Source: Epiperipatus broadwayi (taxonomy: Eukaryota; Onychophora; Udeonychophora; Euonychophora; Peripatidae). Taken from it: DNA of 64,000 bases. The notes beneath the pieces were generated by a model, which was not told the DNA's origin, did no database searches, and worked only from the letters and a program-made list of their open reading frames with translations. A program made the position numbers and the translations under genes. Position 1 is the first letter of the stretch. Each line of letters opens with the position of its first letter. Of the stretch, positions 33,338 to 46,576 are shown piece by piece. Where the stretch lies: positions 62,001 through 126,000 of the forward strand of contig JAQFVV010012446.1 in the NCBI GenBank assembly GCA_028023455.1, given 5' to 3'.

Positions 33338-34345
33338 GTAACATAAGTTCATTAGGATAAACAGAGCAAAACTCTCCATATAGTACTGCCACCTGTGAAA
33401 AAAAGAAAAAAAAGGAGGCGAGAGGGGTTTGGGAAAAAATCCCTATTTAATACCTACCATCCAAAAACCCCAAACTAGTTTTGGGTGGGGGTTTTATAGG
33501 GAGGGGTTTGGGGTGGAAAGCACCGGAACAAAAACAAAAATTAATGTGGTAGGAAAGGAAATGTGGTCATGGGGTGGTTAAGGGTTTTTCATTAGGATAC
33601 ATGGGGTGCTACTTTTGGTGTGTGTGTGTTGTTTTTTTTTTAATCCTAATTTGGTGCTCTTTTAACTTTTTTTAATAACAAATGTGGCGCCAGTAAAAAG
33701 TGACTAAAAGAGTGAACACTGATTATTAAAAAAAAGAAATGATTATAAGTATCAGGTTATGTATATAACCAAGAATATAAGTTTAATTGGAAAAAGATCA
33801 ATATGTTGAACATAGAGGACAAAAAGTGGGAAAAGATCAATACGTTGAACATAGATAACAAAAAGTGTGCTGTGACCACTGAACAAAGTCCCAGGAACAG
33901 GAATCAAGATAAGTAGTGAGAGTACAAAGTGGATGAAAGAAAGAATCAAACTGGTCTCAGTCTGCAGTAATGAATAAATATTTATAAATTAATAATTACC
34001 TGGTGCAGAATAATAATACTAATAAAATTAATAATGAGACCGTGTTCCCATGCTAGGAGGGACAGGCTACTTCAAAATCAAATATATATCAAAGACATAT
34101 ACTGACAGCAATCAAATACCATTGGTTTCCCAACCTTTTAAGAATCACAAAATTATCTCCATCACTGACAATAATAATCCTCTTTCAATAAAGCTAAAAT
34201 AATATTTCAATTAAATATTTAAGTCACTAAATATTACATGATCACCATTTCTTATGTTAGCACATAACTGTTAAGGCATCGATTGATTCCTCTGGTTGGC
34301 AATGAGTGGCACTACTGTATGGAGAGTTTTGCCTGTGTTAAATAT
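33338..34345. repeat. Fold-back element, family X, with a scrambled core
   Basis: The left end (AAACTCTCCATATAGTACTG at about 33369) and right end (CACTACTGTATGGAGAGTTT at about 34312) are inverted copies of the family X terminus. Between them, 33420-33660 looks like a G/T-homopolymer-rich distortion of the family X interior (ATCCCTATTTAATACCTACC, then CAAACTAGTTTTGGGTGG). A ~50-bp direct repeat (GATCAATATGTTGAACATAG) follows at 33797-33880. Confidence 0.6.
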
Positions 34346-35264
34346 TTAAGGATAATAATAATAAAATTTATAATAATAAAGCAATATTTTTAATTGGAAT
34401 TAGATCTTTATATGAATCTTTATTATATCTTAATCTCTACTTCAAGGATATATCATATTACAAAAGGAACAAAGCATAGGATATTGATTAACAAAGGGTA
34501 CTTTTATTGAAATCCAATAATCCAGACAAATTTGGAAAATATAGAATAATATATTATTTAATAGACTATCATAATTTCGCTCTGCAATATGATAAATATA
34601 CAAACAAATAACTTTGGGTCTTCTAGGGTTTCGAAATTAATTTTCAAAAGTTTTTATTATAATTTAAGAGATATAATCCAAATAAGCTTCTCCTCTGAGG
34701 AAGACAAATAACTTGGACAATTTATAACATCTAGAAATTACTCATCAACCTTTGCACTACAAATTAGAGTAATCAGAAGGTCAGTAGTACTTAAAACAAA
34801 GTTTCCACTGCCCACTGCTTTGACCAGATAATTTATTTGGTTAAACAATCATTAATTCATATATAAATAAGCATTTATTTTTATAGCGTCTGTATACAAT
34901 TGTAATTACATTCGAATATCGGCTTTTCAAGCCAATTGTGCAAACGCTTTACGAGTGTTAAATAATAAATGAATACCCTCTAACCAATACAATTCAATAT
35001 ACATAAATCAAAAGATCCCACATTAAATTATCATGCTAGCACTGATGCTGGTCAGCCAGCACTACCGGTAAAAAGGTAATAATACCAGTAAAAATGTCAT
35101 ATGTGCTATTACTAATAGTTGAATGGATTTGAAAAATTTAAATAAATTTTGAATGTAAAAAAAAAATTAACAATTAATACTAAATGATAAAAATATTCCT
35201 ATATATAATTTCCAAAATAGAAAAGCTCTGAAATAGTATTGAAAATACAATTAACACCAAATAC

Positions 35265-35584
35265 CTGTATTATTACATGACTCTGGAATCGCTGCGTGTT
35301 GTGTTTGCACATTAGGATACCGATCAGTGATATTCATGTCAGATTCTTCTGGAGGTTGTCCATAGACTCTAGAATAAGCAGTAGAACTCTGAACTTGGAA
35401 ATCCCATGGTCTAGAATACTGTAATGAATTTGTACTGGATAAGTAAGAATTTGATGAAGAGAAATTTTGACTGGTGCGCATGGTTGGACTGTTGTTAGTT
35501 TGACCAGATTCTTCTGCAAATGGATTGGTATCCTCTATATATGTAGACACATTTTGAAGACTGGCTTTCTTTTGAGAAGGAGTT
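35265..35584 (-). CDS. Host gene exon 3, Ser/Gln/Asn-rich
   Basis: The acceptor ATTTTTTAG ends at 35585 and the donor is ACAG|GTATTT at 35264. One base completes the codon carried from exon 2, then 106 codons are open and one base is left for exon 4. It encodes TPSQKKASLQNVSTYIEDTN, then NPFAEESGQTNNSP, a Ser/Tyr-rich stretch, and IPESCNNT. The acidic NPFAEE piece is a short linear motif seen in some trafficking proteins (NPF binds EH domains), but one copy proves nothing. The region is low in hydrophobics and probably disordered. Confidence 0.78.
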
Positions 35585-36119
35585 CTAAAAAATACATTTT
35601 AATTACTTCATAGGAAAGCAAAGAATAATCAAATTAATGAGTGCCACCATTTGATAGAGGTAAACAATCATGCTATATATACTGTGTGTGTGTGTGCTCT
35701 TATATATGTAAAGGAAAGAAAAAATACAAATAAACATAGACAAAAATTTTGTAGATATTTTCTACATTAGTTGGAATGAAATAATCATAGTAAAGAATTA
35801 AATAATTTCTGAATTTAAAATAATATTTTATTGTAAATTAAACATTTAAAAAATATAAACTAATTATTATTATTCTGATTTTGAACTTTAAAAAACAAGC
35901 ACGTTTCTCATAATTGTAAAAATTTCTATTATGTATTGTTGAAATCTTTTAATTAATTGGTAAAGTAAAAACATGTATATCACACTTTGATAAAAATTTC
36001 AAACTTTTTTCAAAAGGGATTAGAGAGATTAAAAAAACTGTTTTCAATTAAGATGTTTTTATCACATCCAAATTACTTTATAAAAAAGGCAAAATATCAG
36101 TTCAGTTTGGTTTTAATAT

Positions 36120-36490
36120 TTTTGAGCAGCTATTAGTGGATAGCTATAGCAGAAGTTGGCTAGCAGATCAGGACAGAAAAACTGCAATGGGGATATAAAA
36201 CTCCAAAGGAGGGCCAATCCAGGTTCACTATGCTGGAGTTTTGATTCATGGAGACTGATCCAGCTTTCTGTTTATTAGCCTGCACAAATGTGAACAATAC
36301 ATCTAGCTTACTTGAAGTCAGTCCTAGTATTAGATTACTGGCCTCAAGCTTATCAAGTTCCAGCCAGAAAAGAACTGATCAATTCCAGCAAGTTACCTGA
36401 TGATGATGATGACATCTCTGAATTATAACTGATCAAATCCCCAAAAGAATCCCATCAGTTCTGGGTTCGAATACGGGTGCTAAAGTAAGT
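36120..36490 (+). repeat. Possible tRNA-derived SINE fragment
   Basis: A less AT-rich segment with GGGTTCGAATACGGG at 36462-36476, a good B-box match (GGTTCGANTCC), follows about 330 bp of unique-looking sequence. No clear A box is placed before it and no second copy was seen. A GAT trinucleotide run is at 36400-36411. Confidence 0.3.
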
Positions 36491-36737
36491 AAAGGTAATA
36501 ATAATTATAAAGAGTGTTGTGTTACAAATTAAAGGTAGATGCGGGGAAAATTATAAAGTCATTCAAACCCTGTTACAAAAGATTATGAATGGAATACGTT
36601 AATCAGTTAATGGCATGAATATATATATATATATATATATGTTGTACGTGTTATTGTGATGTGTGTAGAATTACTACCCGATTTATATATGAGGATATAC
36701 AAAAGTGATTATGTGCAGAGTTGTGTTATTTTTTTTT

Positions 36738-36853
36738 ATTTGTGTTATATATATATATTGTTTATTAATGCTGTATTTGTGTTATATATATATATATTGT
36801 TTATTAATGCTGTATTTGTGTTATATATATATATATTGTTTATTAATGCTGTA
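36738..36853 (+). repeat. Three tandem copies of a 40-bp unit
   Basis: Unit GTGTTATATATATATATTG followed by TTTATTAATGCTGTATTT, repeated three times with no interior differences apart from TA-run length. Recent slippage product. Confidence 0.88.
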
Positions 36854-36899
36854 AGCTATAGATTTAAATAATGTCAGTAATAGCATATGTTTCTTAATG

Positions 36900-39800
36900 A
36901 AAACCCATTAAGCATATAAGGGTGGAGAGTAATAAAAAGAATTGAAAGTTGTGCTGAGGGCAGTTTCAGTTAATGACTCTGTCTACTGGAATTCTTAAAA
37001 CTGGTCAAGTTAGTATTTTAGAACAATGGAAGCTAAAAGCATTTTTGAGATATGGTCACTGGCGTACGAATAGATAAAAAGAAAAGTGAGGTTAAAGAAC
37101 GTTAAAGAAAAAAACTATATTTTTTCTCAGTGATTTAGTTGGTGATTAAAATTTGAAGAAAAAATAAATACAGGTGATAGAAAGAAGCAGGAAACAAAAA
37201 AACGTATTAATGTGATTATTAATTAATGAAAATTTATTCGTAATGTACTCCATCGAAATGCAGGAGTAAATATAATCATGTGAGTTTGTTGGGACAACTC
37301 AGTGGACAGCTATTGCAGGACTCACCTGAACTTTATTTATGGAGATTTGCTGTTTATTTAATCAAGTATAATGGCCACGAACTCCAAACAACTAGAACCT
37401 CTCACAAGCAAGTTAAAGATCATCTACGAAACCTCTAGGATGGATTATTTGTGTAGAATATTTTGGGGTCTGCCATCATCATGCAGATCAATGACTCTTG
37501 CTAAAACCAGCATTCCCCTTAGACTGTAGGCTTACAGATCATTAGCCTTGACCATGTGAACATTCACCTTAACAGAAGTAACCTTGACCTTTTCTCAATA
37601 TATATTCAATGAACACTTAGTAATAGATTAAAAAACATGTGTTATTCCAACTTAAAGAAAGTAATAAATAATTGGTTAAATCATTTAATAAACAATTCTG
37701 ATGTGTAATTGCACTCTTTCATTAATATGTATATGAATCTTATATATGTGTGCATCAGAATAAATGAGTTGTGTGCTTAAAATATTGAGATATGTATACG
37801 TGTGTTAATAAATCTTAGAATTTGATTATAACTTGTGTATTATTTGCATTCTGGGATTCTGATAACTTCTGGGCTATTGTAATAGTATTTGTAGGCAGAT
37901 AGAAAATATAACGAGATATATATGTGATGTCTCTTCATAAGATCACCTTAGCTTTGTTCTCTCATTAGACATTGTTCCCCAGACCTTGAGATTGAGCTAG
38001 TTTGAATCAGATACTCAAAGAGTGTCCACTGAACCCTTATTTATATTTTCGAGAGGTATAATTCTTATTAATGGATAAGATTGGCATTTGAGATGGGATT
38101 TAGCCCATGCTCAAAAATATACCTGCTCGAAGCTTAGGGAAATAACTTGTACACACACAATTCTTAGAATAAGATTATGGGTAGATGGTTAAACTATATT
38201 CAGAAAACTACAGATGGATGCAAAACAACTGACAGTAACATTATGTATAATGATAATGAAATGTTAAAATTATTTCTTTCTTAAAAATGACATTTTAAAA
38301 ATAGCGGCAAATAATTTTACTTGGATTAAAAATTAAAAAAATAAAGAATAGACAATACTAAAACATTATAATTAATTAACCTGTGATAGTCATAAATTAT
38401 TTCTTTTCTAAAAATGACATTTTAAAAATAGCAACAAATAATGTTGCTTGGATTAACAATAAGAAAATAAAAAATAAACAATTCTAAAAACATAATTAAT
38501 CAACCAATGTTATTTTAAAATAATAAGTTATTGAGAAAAAATAAATAAATGACATTCTAAAATCTGTTGTTTTTAAAAAGTAAATAATTTCATGTGGATT
38601 AGAAAGCTAGTGGTCAAGAAATTGATATTTTAAGGTAAAAAATATTAAACTGTTTTAAGAATTAATAATTGATTCAAAACTGTAATCAGTAAAGATAGAT
38701 AGACTTTTGATAATTGATTTATATTTTTATTTTTATTTTATACACACACACGTGTGTGAATATTATGTATAGTTAACAAAGAATTAGTTAGAAAAATGAT
38801 ATTTGTAATAACTTTATTATACTGTGAAATTAAAAATATGAGATAAATGTTTCTGTACAGACATTTATATATGCACATGTGTATGTTAACAAATTATATC
38901 ACACATCGATGTAACGAGATTATATGTGTTTTAAGTAAGCCCAATAAAAATTTTATATCTTCAAACATTGTAATCATTTATTGTATTTATATGATGATTG
39001 AAATATAAATTGATTGTACTGCATGTCTGTGCATATATCAATCAGTGTCAAATAGACACTTATATGCAAATTTTAATCTATTTTTTCAATTTTATTAAAT
39101 GTTAATAAACACATTCAAATGTATTCATTATTCACTACAAATACATTTCTGTGCACACATTGATATATGTGTTGTATGTAAACCTGTAAGAAATATTTTA
39201 AATCAATGAAATAACTTGAATTTTGTATTAATCATGTAACATGTAAATCACTGTAACAATTTGAATTTTATATAATAACCATGTAAATCACAAATTTAAT
39301 AGGTTTATTTATATGTTAATCAAAATCAGAAGGCTTAATTGTTATATGTAGAGCCATATTCTAAAGTCCTTAACTTCATTTTATTGTTGTTAATAAACTG
39401 TTCAATTGTCAAAAATTGTAAAGCGTCATCTCTTGGTCACAATATAGTAATAATAGAGCTTATGTTCTCTGAGCTATATTTGTGCTTAAGGTCTGATATT
39501 TTAAGGAGGATATATTTGGTGCTTAAGGAGCATCCAGTGATGATCAATCTTTATCCTGGTTGGTACAGCTCCTATACTACATTTTATTTATTATTTATCA
39601 GAATTCAAGTTTATAGTTGGCCAGTACATTAATGATACTAAGTGGCCAGAGCATTGATGATGATCAGCATGTTTTAATATTCCAGCATTAGATTTTTATG
39701 GTTGTATATTCTATGGATGAGCACTTAGTTTGTGGTTCCAAATTAATGATTAAATAATTGCCCTAAGCTGACAAAGTCTCAATAGTTAGCCTGGACTACA

Positions 39801-39960
39801 GTAGACCCATTTCAAGTCCACTCACAAGATTGACTATTGATTTATCTTATTGATGTATTTTGATTATTGATCATTCATGATTATGAATGGTTTGTTTTGA
39901 GTATTACTTATACTTATTTTACTTATTATAATGCTGGTTGAATTTATAGTTAATCATAGT
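36900..39960. other. Intronic stretch with a weak tandem repeat
   Basis: No exon was found. A unit of about 128 bp (TTTCTTAAAAATGACATTTT...) occurs at 38277 and 38405, with a third decayed copy near 38545. Bases 37280-37620 are less AT-rich and may be an unclassified repeat. The 97-codon plus frame at 39339 has no recognisable motif. Confidence 0.45.
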
Positions 39961-40870
39961 TGTATTGAGAGTTTGTGTAAGCAAAGAAAGTGGTGATCAT
40001 GTGATATTTTTGGTGGTTTATATCAATCCAGCCCATATGTTGATAATGACTGGGGTTTTGAAAAGCCAAAGCCCTCATAATGTATTGTTATGCATATGAC
40101 TATATAAGTAAATTAGTTTGGATTAAACACATTATTATGTGATCATATTGAGCCTATAGCTTTATACCTAACTACCGGAGAGTTGCAGTAGATTCTAATA
40201 TCTAGGTGAAGTGCTCTCAGATCCAAGGGTTTTCAATGATCAAAACCACAAGCTAAAAACTAATCTGGGGATACTGGATGAGGAAGCACTAAGTATTTTA
40301 TATACAACTCTTCTGGCATCCCTTGATTACTAAGGCACTATTATATGGAGAATTGCTACTGTTTCAATAGCTTGTGGAAATAAAGGAAATGGTGATCGTG
40401 TGATGTTTTAGTGGTCTATATCAATCCTGCCTATATGTTTATGGTGACTGTCATTTTGAAAAAAACCAAGATAACATAACATTTTGTTACAAAATTGAGT
40501 GCATGTCTATATGACTATGTAAGTGAAATAGCTTTGATTGGAAATATTATTGTGTGTTTAACTTGAGCTCATTAGATTTATAGTTAATTAAATTGGTGAA
40601 AGGTGGCTACCAGAGAGATTAGAGCCTAAGATCTAGGTGCAGTGCCCTCAGATCCAATGCTTCTAACTGATGAAACCACAAGCTACAAACTAGTCTAAGA
40701 TTATTGGATGACTAGGCACTAGGTATTTTATGCACAAATCTTGTAGCATCCATTGATTAATAAGGCTTTCACTGGGTGGCACTACTGTATGGAGAGGTTG
40801 CTACTGTTTTAACAGCTTGTGTAAGCATACAAAATGGTGAACATGTGATATCCTTTTTATTTACTACAAC
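39960..40870 (+). repeat. Family X repeats in direct tandem
   Basis: The phrase GTAAGCAAAGAAAGTGGTGA recurs in variants at about 39975, 40374 and 40816, giving units of roughly 400-440 bp. Each contains CTCAGATCCAAGG, then CCACAAGCTA..AACTA and ending TACTGTATGGAGAG. The same unit is found at 60480-60930. Confidence 0.75.
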
Positions 40871-42372
40871 AAGTTTAATTTTCTAATAATTTAATTTTTC
40901 TGCAAACTCATTATGCTTAATTAAGTAATGTCTGTTTAGTATATATACATACTTCATGTTAATATGATTATAAATGACTTGGCGATTTTTTCAGATGCAA
41001 TGTTTAAGCACAGAAAAGGACATACTGAAGTCTGAGTCAAGGATATCTCTAATTTAGCAGTTCACTAAATCGTAACATTAATATTATTGATTTCTCTCCA
41101 CAAACAGCTAATGGCGTTTGAACTATTGGCCACAGCAATTGATATGTACAGGGTTAGATTTGACTTAAGTCAGCTGTACACTCATTAAATTATTTTAGAA
41201 ATATTATACAAGCAAAGTTTTAAACTTTAAAAAGAGCTCATTACTCTGAATATATAATATTAGTAAATTGTTAGCATTTTAATTACTGGCTTGGTGGTTG
41301 AATTCTATAAATTAAATCAGTCTTAATCATGCATGAATAGTTCTTTATAGAGTTGACCTATAATGCTTATTTTTTTACTACAGTACTTTATTTTACTTTA
41401 TAAACTCTCCTTTATATTTTTTTAGTATTGCATTTGCAGCACTCATGCATTACTGTTTTGCAAGCTCTCTATAGCTCACACATATTTTCACACAATATAG
41501 CTTATTACTGCTCTCTAATCTCTTCAATGCTCTTTAACATGACCTAATTTGCATAAGTAGTTTTCTTGTTAGCTCTTTGCAAATTAGAATATCTACATTA
41601 TTTCCATATTTGCATAATTTCAATTATGCATATTATTTTCAGAGTGTCATTTATATTGACTAATTTTATATGCACACACCCACACAACTTTATTGTTATT
41701 TATATAACAACAAATATATGTGATTCTATGATATGCTTTTTCCAATGTACAAATTAAATTTTATCTTCTTTCTTTTTTAAGTATTTCTCAAACACCATAT
41801 TACAAATTAAGGCTTTATTTAAAATATTCTTTATTCACAAATTAATCAAATGCATTTAACCAGCTTTATTTTAAGCGTAGTATTAGGAAAATAATAAATA
41901 AGGGTACTTGGTATTATATCTGCTATGACATATTCCTCTGACAATAATTATTATAACTTTGTGATCTCACAGACAACGTTAATGTTATTTTTTAAAAATA
42001 TATATATTTACTTTATAATGATGACCACATTTATTCTAATCCATACAATGGCAATCGCTGGGGTGGAATAAACTTGTTGATGTCCTCCAAAATAGAAATG
42101 AAAGTGTTCATTTCTTTGTGCTAGGATTTTTGCAAGACACCACAGCATAATTTAAAATGTAAAATTAGCAGCAAAAACAAGTTTACCGCAAACAAAAGAT
42201 TATATAATACTGAACTAAAAAAAACATTTACTTTTCTTTTTAAATTATAAATGTGTTAATTCAGTGTTTATTTACAATTTGTTTCTGAGGTTGAGATTCA
42301 ATCACAGCAGGTATAAGAATAATAACAAAGTACCAGAAAAAATTAGGTAAAAGCATTCTTTCTTAATTGAAC
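40870..42372. other. Intronic non-coding stretch
   Basis: AT-rich sequence between the family X array and the plus-strand Gypsy remnant. No exon, repeat pair or RNA gene is recognisable. Confidence 0.4.
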
Positions 42373-42943
42373 TGTTTTGTATGTTTATGTGTATATTTAC
42401 AGTAATTAAAATTTAATAAAATCTTGTATTATATGTACAAATCGTATATTAAAATTATTATCGTTGTAAATGTTCTCTAGAAAATTAGCATCAAGCTAAG
42501 AATCTGAAATTGATGTTGAGCAAAGTCAATATATTTAAATGAGTCCTACCACATATTCTCAACTGCATAAATATAACAGGATATGTTCTAGTGGAATAGA
42601 GCAGCATTTTTATACAATCGTGCGAGCAGCAATTGTGCAACATTGTAAGCAGAAAAGTGCAATGTTCCTATTTAAAATCATAATTTTTAAATATATTAGA
42701 AATAAGACTAGAATATTTGAATGTTAAAAACAAAGTAAATGGATAGACACATATAATCGGATTTGTATATTATGTCGGTGTGTGTGAGCATAAGAATGTG
42801 GGCAATTAGTAGGATTGCTTAAAGAAGCTAAAGTGGTATCACTCATTTTATTTTATTATCCTTTTCAATATTAGTCCAATAAATTTCTTTTTATTACATT
42901 AGTTCATGTTTGTTTTGCATAAACTATTGCTGATGCATTTACA
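42373..42943 (+). repeat. 5' LTR of the plus-strand Gypsy remnant
   Basis: Starts TGTTTTGTATGTTTATGTG. Matching blocks in the 3' LTR are AATAAAATCTTGTATTATA and TCATTTTATTTTATTAT, plus the end TGCTGATGCATTTACA. It is about 363 bp longer than the other LTR, the extra sequence lying between about 42468 and 42830. Either this copy gained an insertion or the other lost it. Confidence 0.65.
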
Positions 42944-43244
42944 GCTGGTAAAAACTTATTAACACATTATTCTCATATTTACACTTAACTCAAATATATA
43001 AAATCAATAGTAGGATCTATAGTGTTTAACCACAACTATATAAAAAACATAAATCTTCTTCTGTATATAACAGAATTGTCAGGTCAACAGCAGAATGGAG
43101 CAAATAGACAGTAGAATGGTCAATAGTAGAATAGTACAAGTCAAAAATTGAATGGTTATAGCCATCAGTTTAAGAAAGAGCCTAAGTTATGGTTAACAAA
43201 TAATGGTAATGTTGAACAGTTAGTATTCATGAGTTTGAGATTAA

Positions 43245-44343
43245 CAATACATCAGCATGGTAAGTTATGGCAAACACATTGAGTGCTATATGCTAAAAAA
43301 TAAAATTGATGAAAATAGACTCCAAATAGCTATGCTTTTATTAAGAGTTAAAAGAGATATTAAATGCATATTTCCAGCTGGCAAGTTCAATATGGGTATT
43401 TTATCTGAATTTTACAATAAAAAAGAAATCACCTCATGAGCTTTATATAGAATAAGGTATAGCACTCTGTACACTGAAACAATGCCAATTTGCCTCTGAA
43501 TTAGAAAACATGTTGCTTGACTAATGGGGAGACCAAAGCTTCTGTCCACACAAGGTTGCTACAACATAAATACGCGTACAATAAGGCGCTCGCAGATCCT
43601 TCCCACTCTTCTATCTTTGCACAACACAAAGCCACTATGGGCCACCCATGTATACTGGACAATCCACACATGATGTGCAGTGAGTGACATAAGATGAGAA
43701 GAAAAATTAAGGAGGCCCACTTCATTAATTTAGACGCAGACTCATTAAATAAAAAAGATACGTTTTACGCAATCTCGAAGAAATGGCAGACCTGATTTGA
43801 ATAATTTTGCATCTGTTGAATTAAATAAATAAATAAATGAACATTAGTAGTAGAGATATCTACAGCTTTGAAAATGAAGGCATCGTTCCTTCGAAAGCAC
43901 TAAGTATAGAAATAATTATATTAGAGTTTAGTGTGGAGATATTACCGTAAAATATCTGATCATTACATATATAAACCACTTAATTATTTAATAGTGACTA
44001 ACTATTGTTTGGAATGTGTGACCATAGCCTGAGTACATTGCTGAGTTAGCAAAATCTGAATTATAAGATAATTCTCAGAAAATGTTTGGCACAGGAAGTA
44101 ATATTAGAAGCATCAGAATTTCAGACTTCGGTTGGAATGAAAAATAATTTGATTTCTGTAAATAAAGCACAAGCTGTAGTTATGAGTTTGAAGATAGCAA
44201 AAGAAACTGTGATCTGCCATCACTGTGATGCAAAAGGCTATGTTAAGAAATTTTGTAAGTTTAAAATGGAGAAATGTAATGTTTTCAAAATTAAAAGACA
44301 TTTAACTCTTTTCTGCAGAAACAAAGACAAGAGTTGCAAATAA
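43245..44343 (+). pseudogene. gag: Broken Gag of the plus-strand Gypsy remnant
   Basis: 43257-43439 contains ECYMLKNKIDENRLQIAMLL, aligned with ECYILANEVDENKQKVAMLL in the minus-strand copy. After a gap with stops, 44086-44343 carries the knuckle region CHHCDAKGYVKKFC, where the His of the CCHC is now Tyr. Bases 43500-43800 between them do not match Gag and may be an insertion. Confidence 0.75.
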
Positions 44344-44751
44344 CAGTTATGTCTGGACTTTAAATCATGAGGAGGTAAATGTGGAGGCAAAAATTTAGTT
44401 CAAGATTAATGGTACGAATGATGGCCATATTATATTAGAAATTAATGTTTGTAGAAGTATCGGTGGTGCTGGGCTTTTTTTTTGTTGTCATATAGAGACT
44501 GGATAAAAATTAATAGCACATTAAAAGAAAATATCCACTTCAAAATATGCAGGTATTAGCCACAGATGTAAATGGCAACAGAATTGTCATGTGGGAAAGT
44601 TAACATATCTATGAATATTACTACTAAAGATATTGTTTTACTATTACACATCATGAAGAATAACTCTACTAGGAAGAAATTGGTTTCATCCATTGGGAAT
44701 TAATATTAAAATAATGAAGAAAGTTCAATTGGAAGCAGATGTTAGACCCTT

Positions 44752-45345
44752 TCACCATTTATTTAAGCTAGGAATATTTCTAGCTCCAACTTTATCCAGT
44801 CTTATGCAAACATTCAATATGCATGTTTTCAATTCACTTTCTGTCTGTACCATTATTAAAATGTCATCTAAATAAGGAATAACTTCTTCCATGACTTGAA
44901 ATAAACCCATTTTTGCTTGAAACATCTTTGGAGCAACTAAAATCTCATAATGCAACTTGCTACATTTACAAAGTTCCAGATAAGTATTGATTGTTAAAAA
45001 TTCAGCAGTCTTATCTGTAATGGGTTTTTAATGAAAAGTTGACTAAATCAATTTTTGCAAAAAATGGCTATCTTCCGAAGTGATGCTAAAACTTCCTGTA
45101 TACTTGAGACTGGCTACACTCCTTTATTAATGAATTCCTTAAGTGTAATATGATAATTGCCACACAGTTGAATGTTCCTGTCCTGTTTCATAGTTGCAAT
45201 TACTTGTGTAGTCCATGATGAATCTTTAACTAGAGACAAAATGCCTCTATTGGCCATATTTTAAATAGTCTGTTTAATTTTAAGGTAAATGGAACCTTAT
45301 GGAGTTTACAGGCAATAGGTTGCACATCACTTCCAATTTCAGTAT
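44752..45345 (-). pseudogene. Reverse transcriptase segment, inverted within the plus-strand Gypsy remnant
   Basis: On the minus strand it runs from the N-terminal part near 45340 to the thumb near 44760. It has PYLDDILIM at about 44870 (catalytic YxDD kept) and KLDKVGAR, matching AKLDKVGARLNPSK of the other copy. Gag and integrase on both sides are on the plus strand, so this block of about 0.6 kb has been inverted in place. Several stops interrupt it. Confidence 0.8.
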
Positions 45346-45379
45346 CCAAAAGCATGTGAGGGAGTGCATATTGATCATG

Positions 45380-46555
45380 CAGGACCAGTAAATGAAAAAA
45401 TTCTGAATATAATTACAGACACATTCTCAAGATGGATAGGAGGGCATATAATGAAAGATACTAGTAACCTGGAACAATTAAGGGTTTGAAGTTGGTTCGC
45501 TCAATACATCATTTTCCAGAAGTGTTTGTTTCCGAATTATGGCAGTTTTTAGAACCTGTGGGATTCATCCTGTGGGCATGCCTTCATATCAGCCTCAATC
45601 AAAAAGATTAACAGAGACTGCAGTTCAGCAAGTCATGAGAAGTTTACCAAATGAGCAATATAGAAATGTAAGATGCATTGCAGACACTTATGCTATATCA
45701 ACATTTAACACTATCTACAATGACAGAAAAATCTCCAGAAGAATTAATGTGTGGATGTAAACTAAGGTCTAAATTGGCAGTTTTGCATCCTAATGAAAAG
45801 ATTAGTTCCAAATGTCAAGCCAAGTAAATATTTTGAAATTGGTGAGCCTGCATGAGTGGAAGATGTGATACAGAAAAAACAGAACAATGGAATTATTTAG
45901 ACAAAATACTGTCAAATCAAATATATGTGGTAAATGGAATTAATGGTTTAAAGAGATACCACATGAATCATATAAGAAAAAGAGAGCCAGCGAAATTTCA
46001 ACTGGAAATATTGCAAAATGCAAATATGAAGGAGGAGAGTGATGAAAAAAGCAATATAGGAAGAAAGACAAGAAAAACAGTCAATTGAGGAAAACTGTGA
46101 TGAAATTGCAGAAGAAATTCGGCAAAACCAGAAAGATGGAAGGATTATGTGTAAGAAACAATTCCAACTTTTGGAGTGATGGGAGAAAGTATAGTATTTT
46201 AATTTCAATAAATATTTTAGTTAAAAAATAGTAAAGATGGTGACAATACTCCAGAGTGAAATAATAGATGTGGATAACACCTAAATTGTTACCCAATGAA
46301 CTGCAGACTTCTAATGAAGAGGAGTGTGTTGTCATCTCTTCAGAATTACAAAACAAAGGAATGTCTATAGCTAATCAGGCAGATTAAGCAGAAACAAGTT
46401 CGCAAGCACAGTTGATCAGACTATAGCAACCAGATCCAGTGGATTTAATGGATAATCAAGAAGCAGAAAGAGCTTTACTTCACACTAGACCCACCAGAGT
46501 TCAATGTCAACTAATAAGATTTCAAGATTATTTTCTAAACAGGAAGAAATATTTC
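45380..46555 (+). pseudogene. Integrase core and tail of the plus-strand Gypsy remnant
   Basis: The core begins with VHIDHAGPVNEKILNIITD, where the first Asp is the first catalytic residue, followed by TFSRWIGGH. The third motif is at 45560-45640 (HPVGMPSYQPQSKRLTETAV), carrying the Glu. The tail near 46485-46550 reads TRPTRVQCQLIRFQDYF, the family's typical C-terminal end, followed by a purine-rich tract (GGGAGAGAAATGAAC) just before the 3' LTR. Frames change several times. Confidence 0.75.
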
Positions 46556-46576
46556 TAGACTGGGAGAGAAATGAAC

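Noticed and set aside
35334-35519. Second minus-strand frame overlapping exon 3
   Set aside because: Out of phase with exons 2 and 4; shadow.
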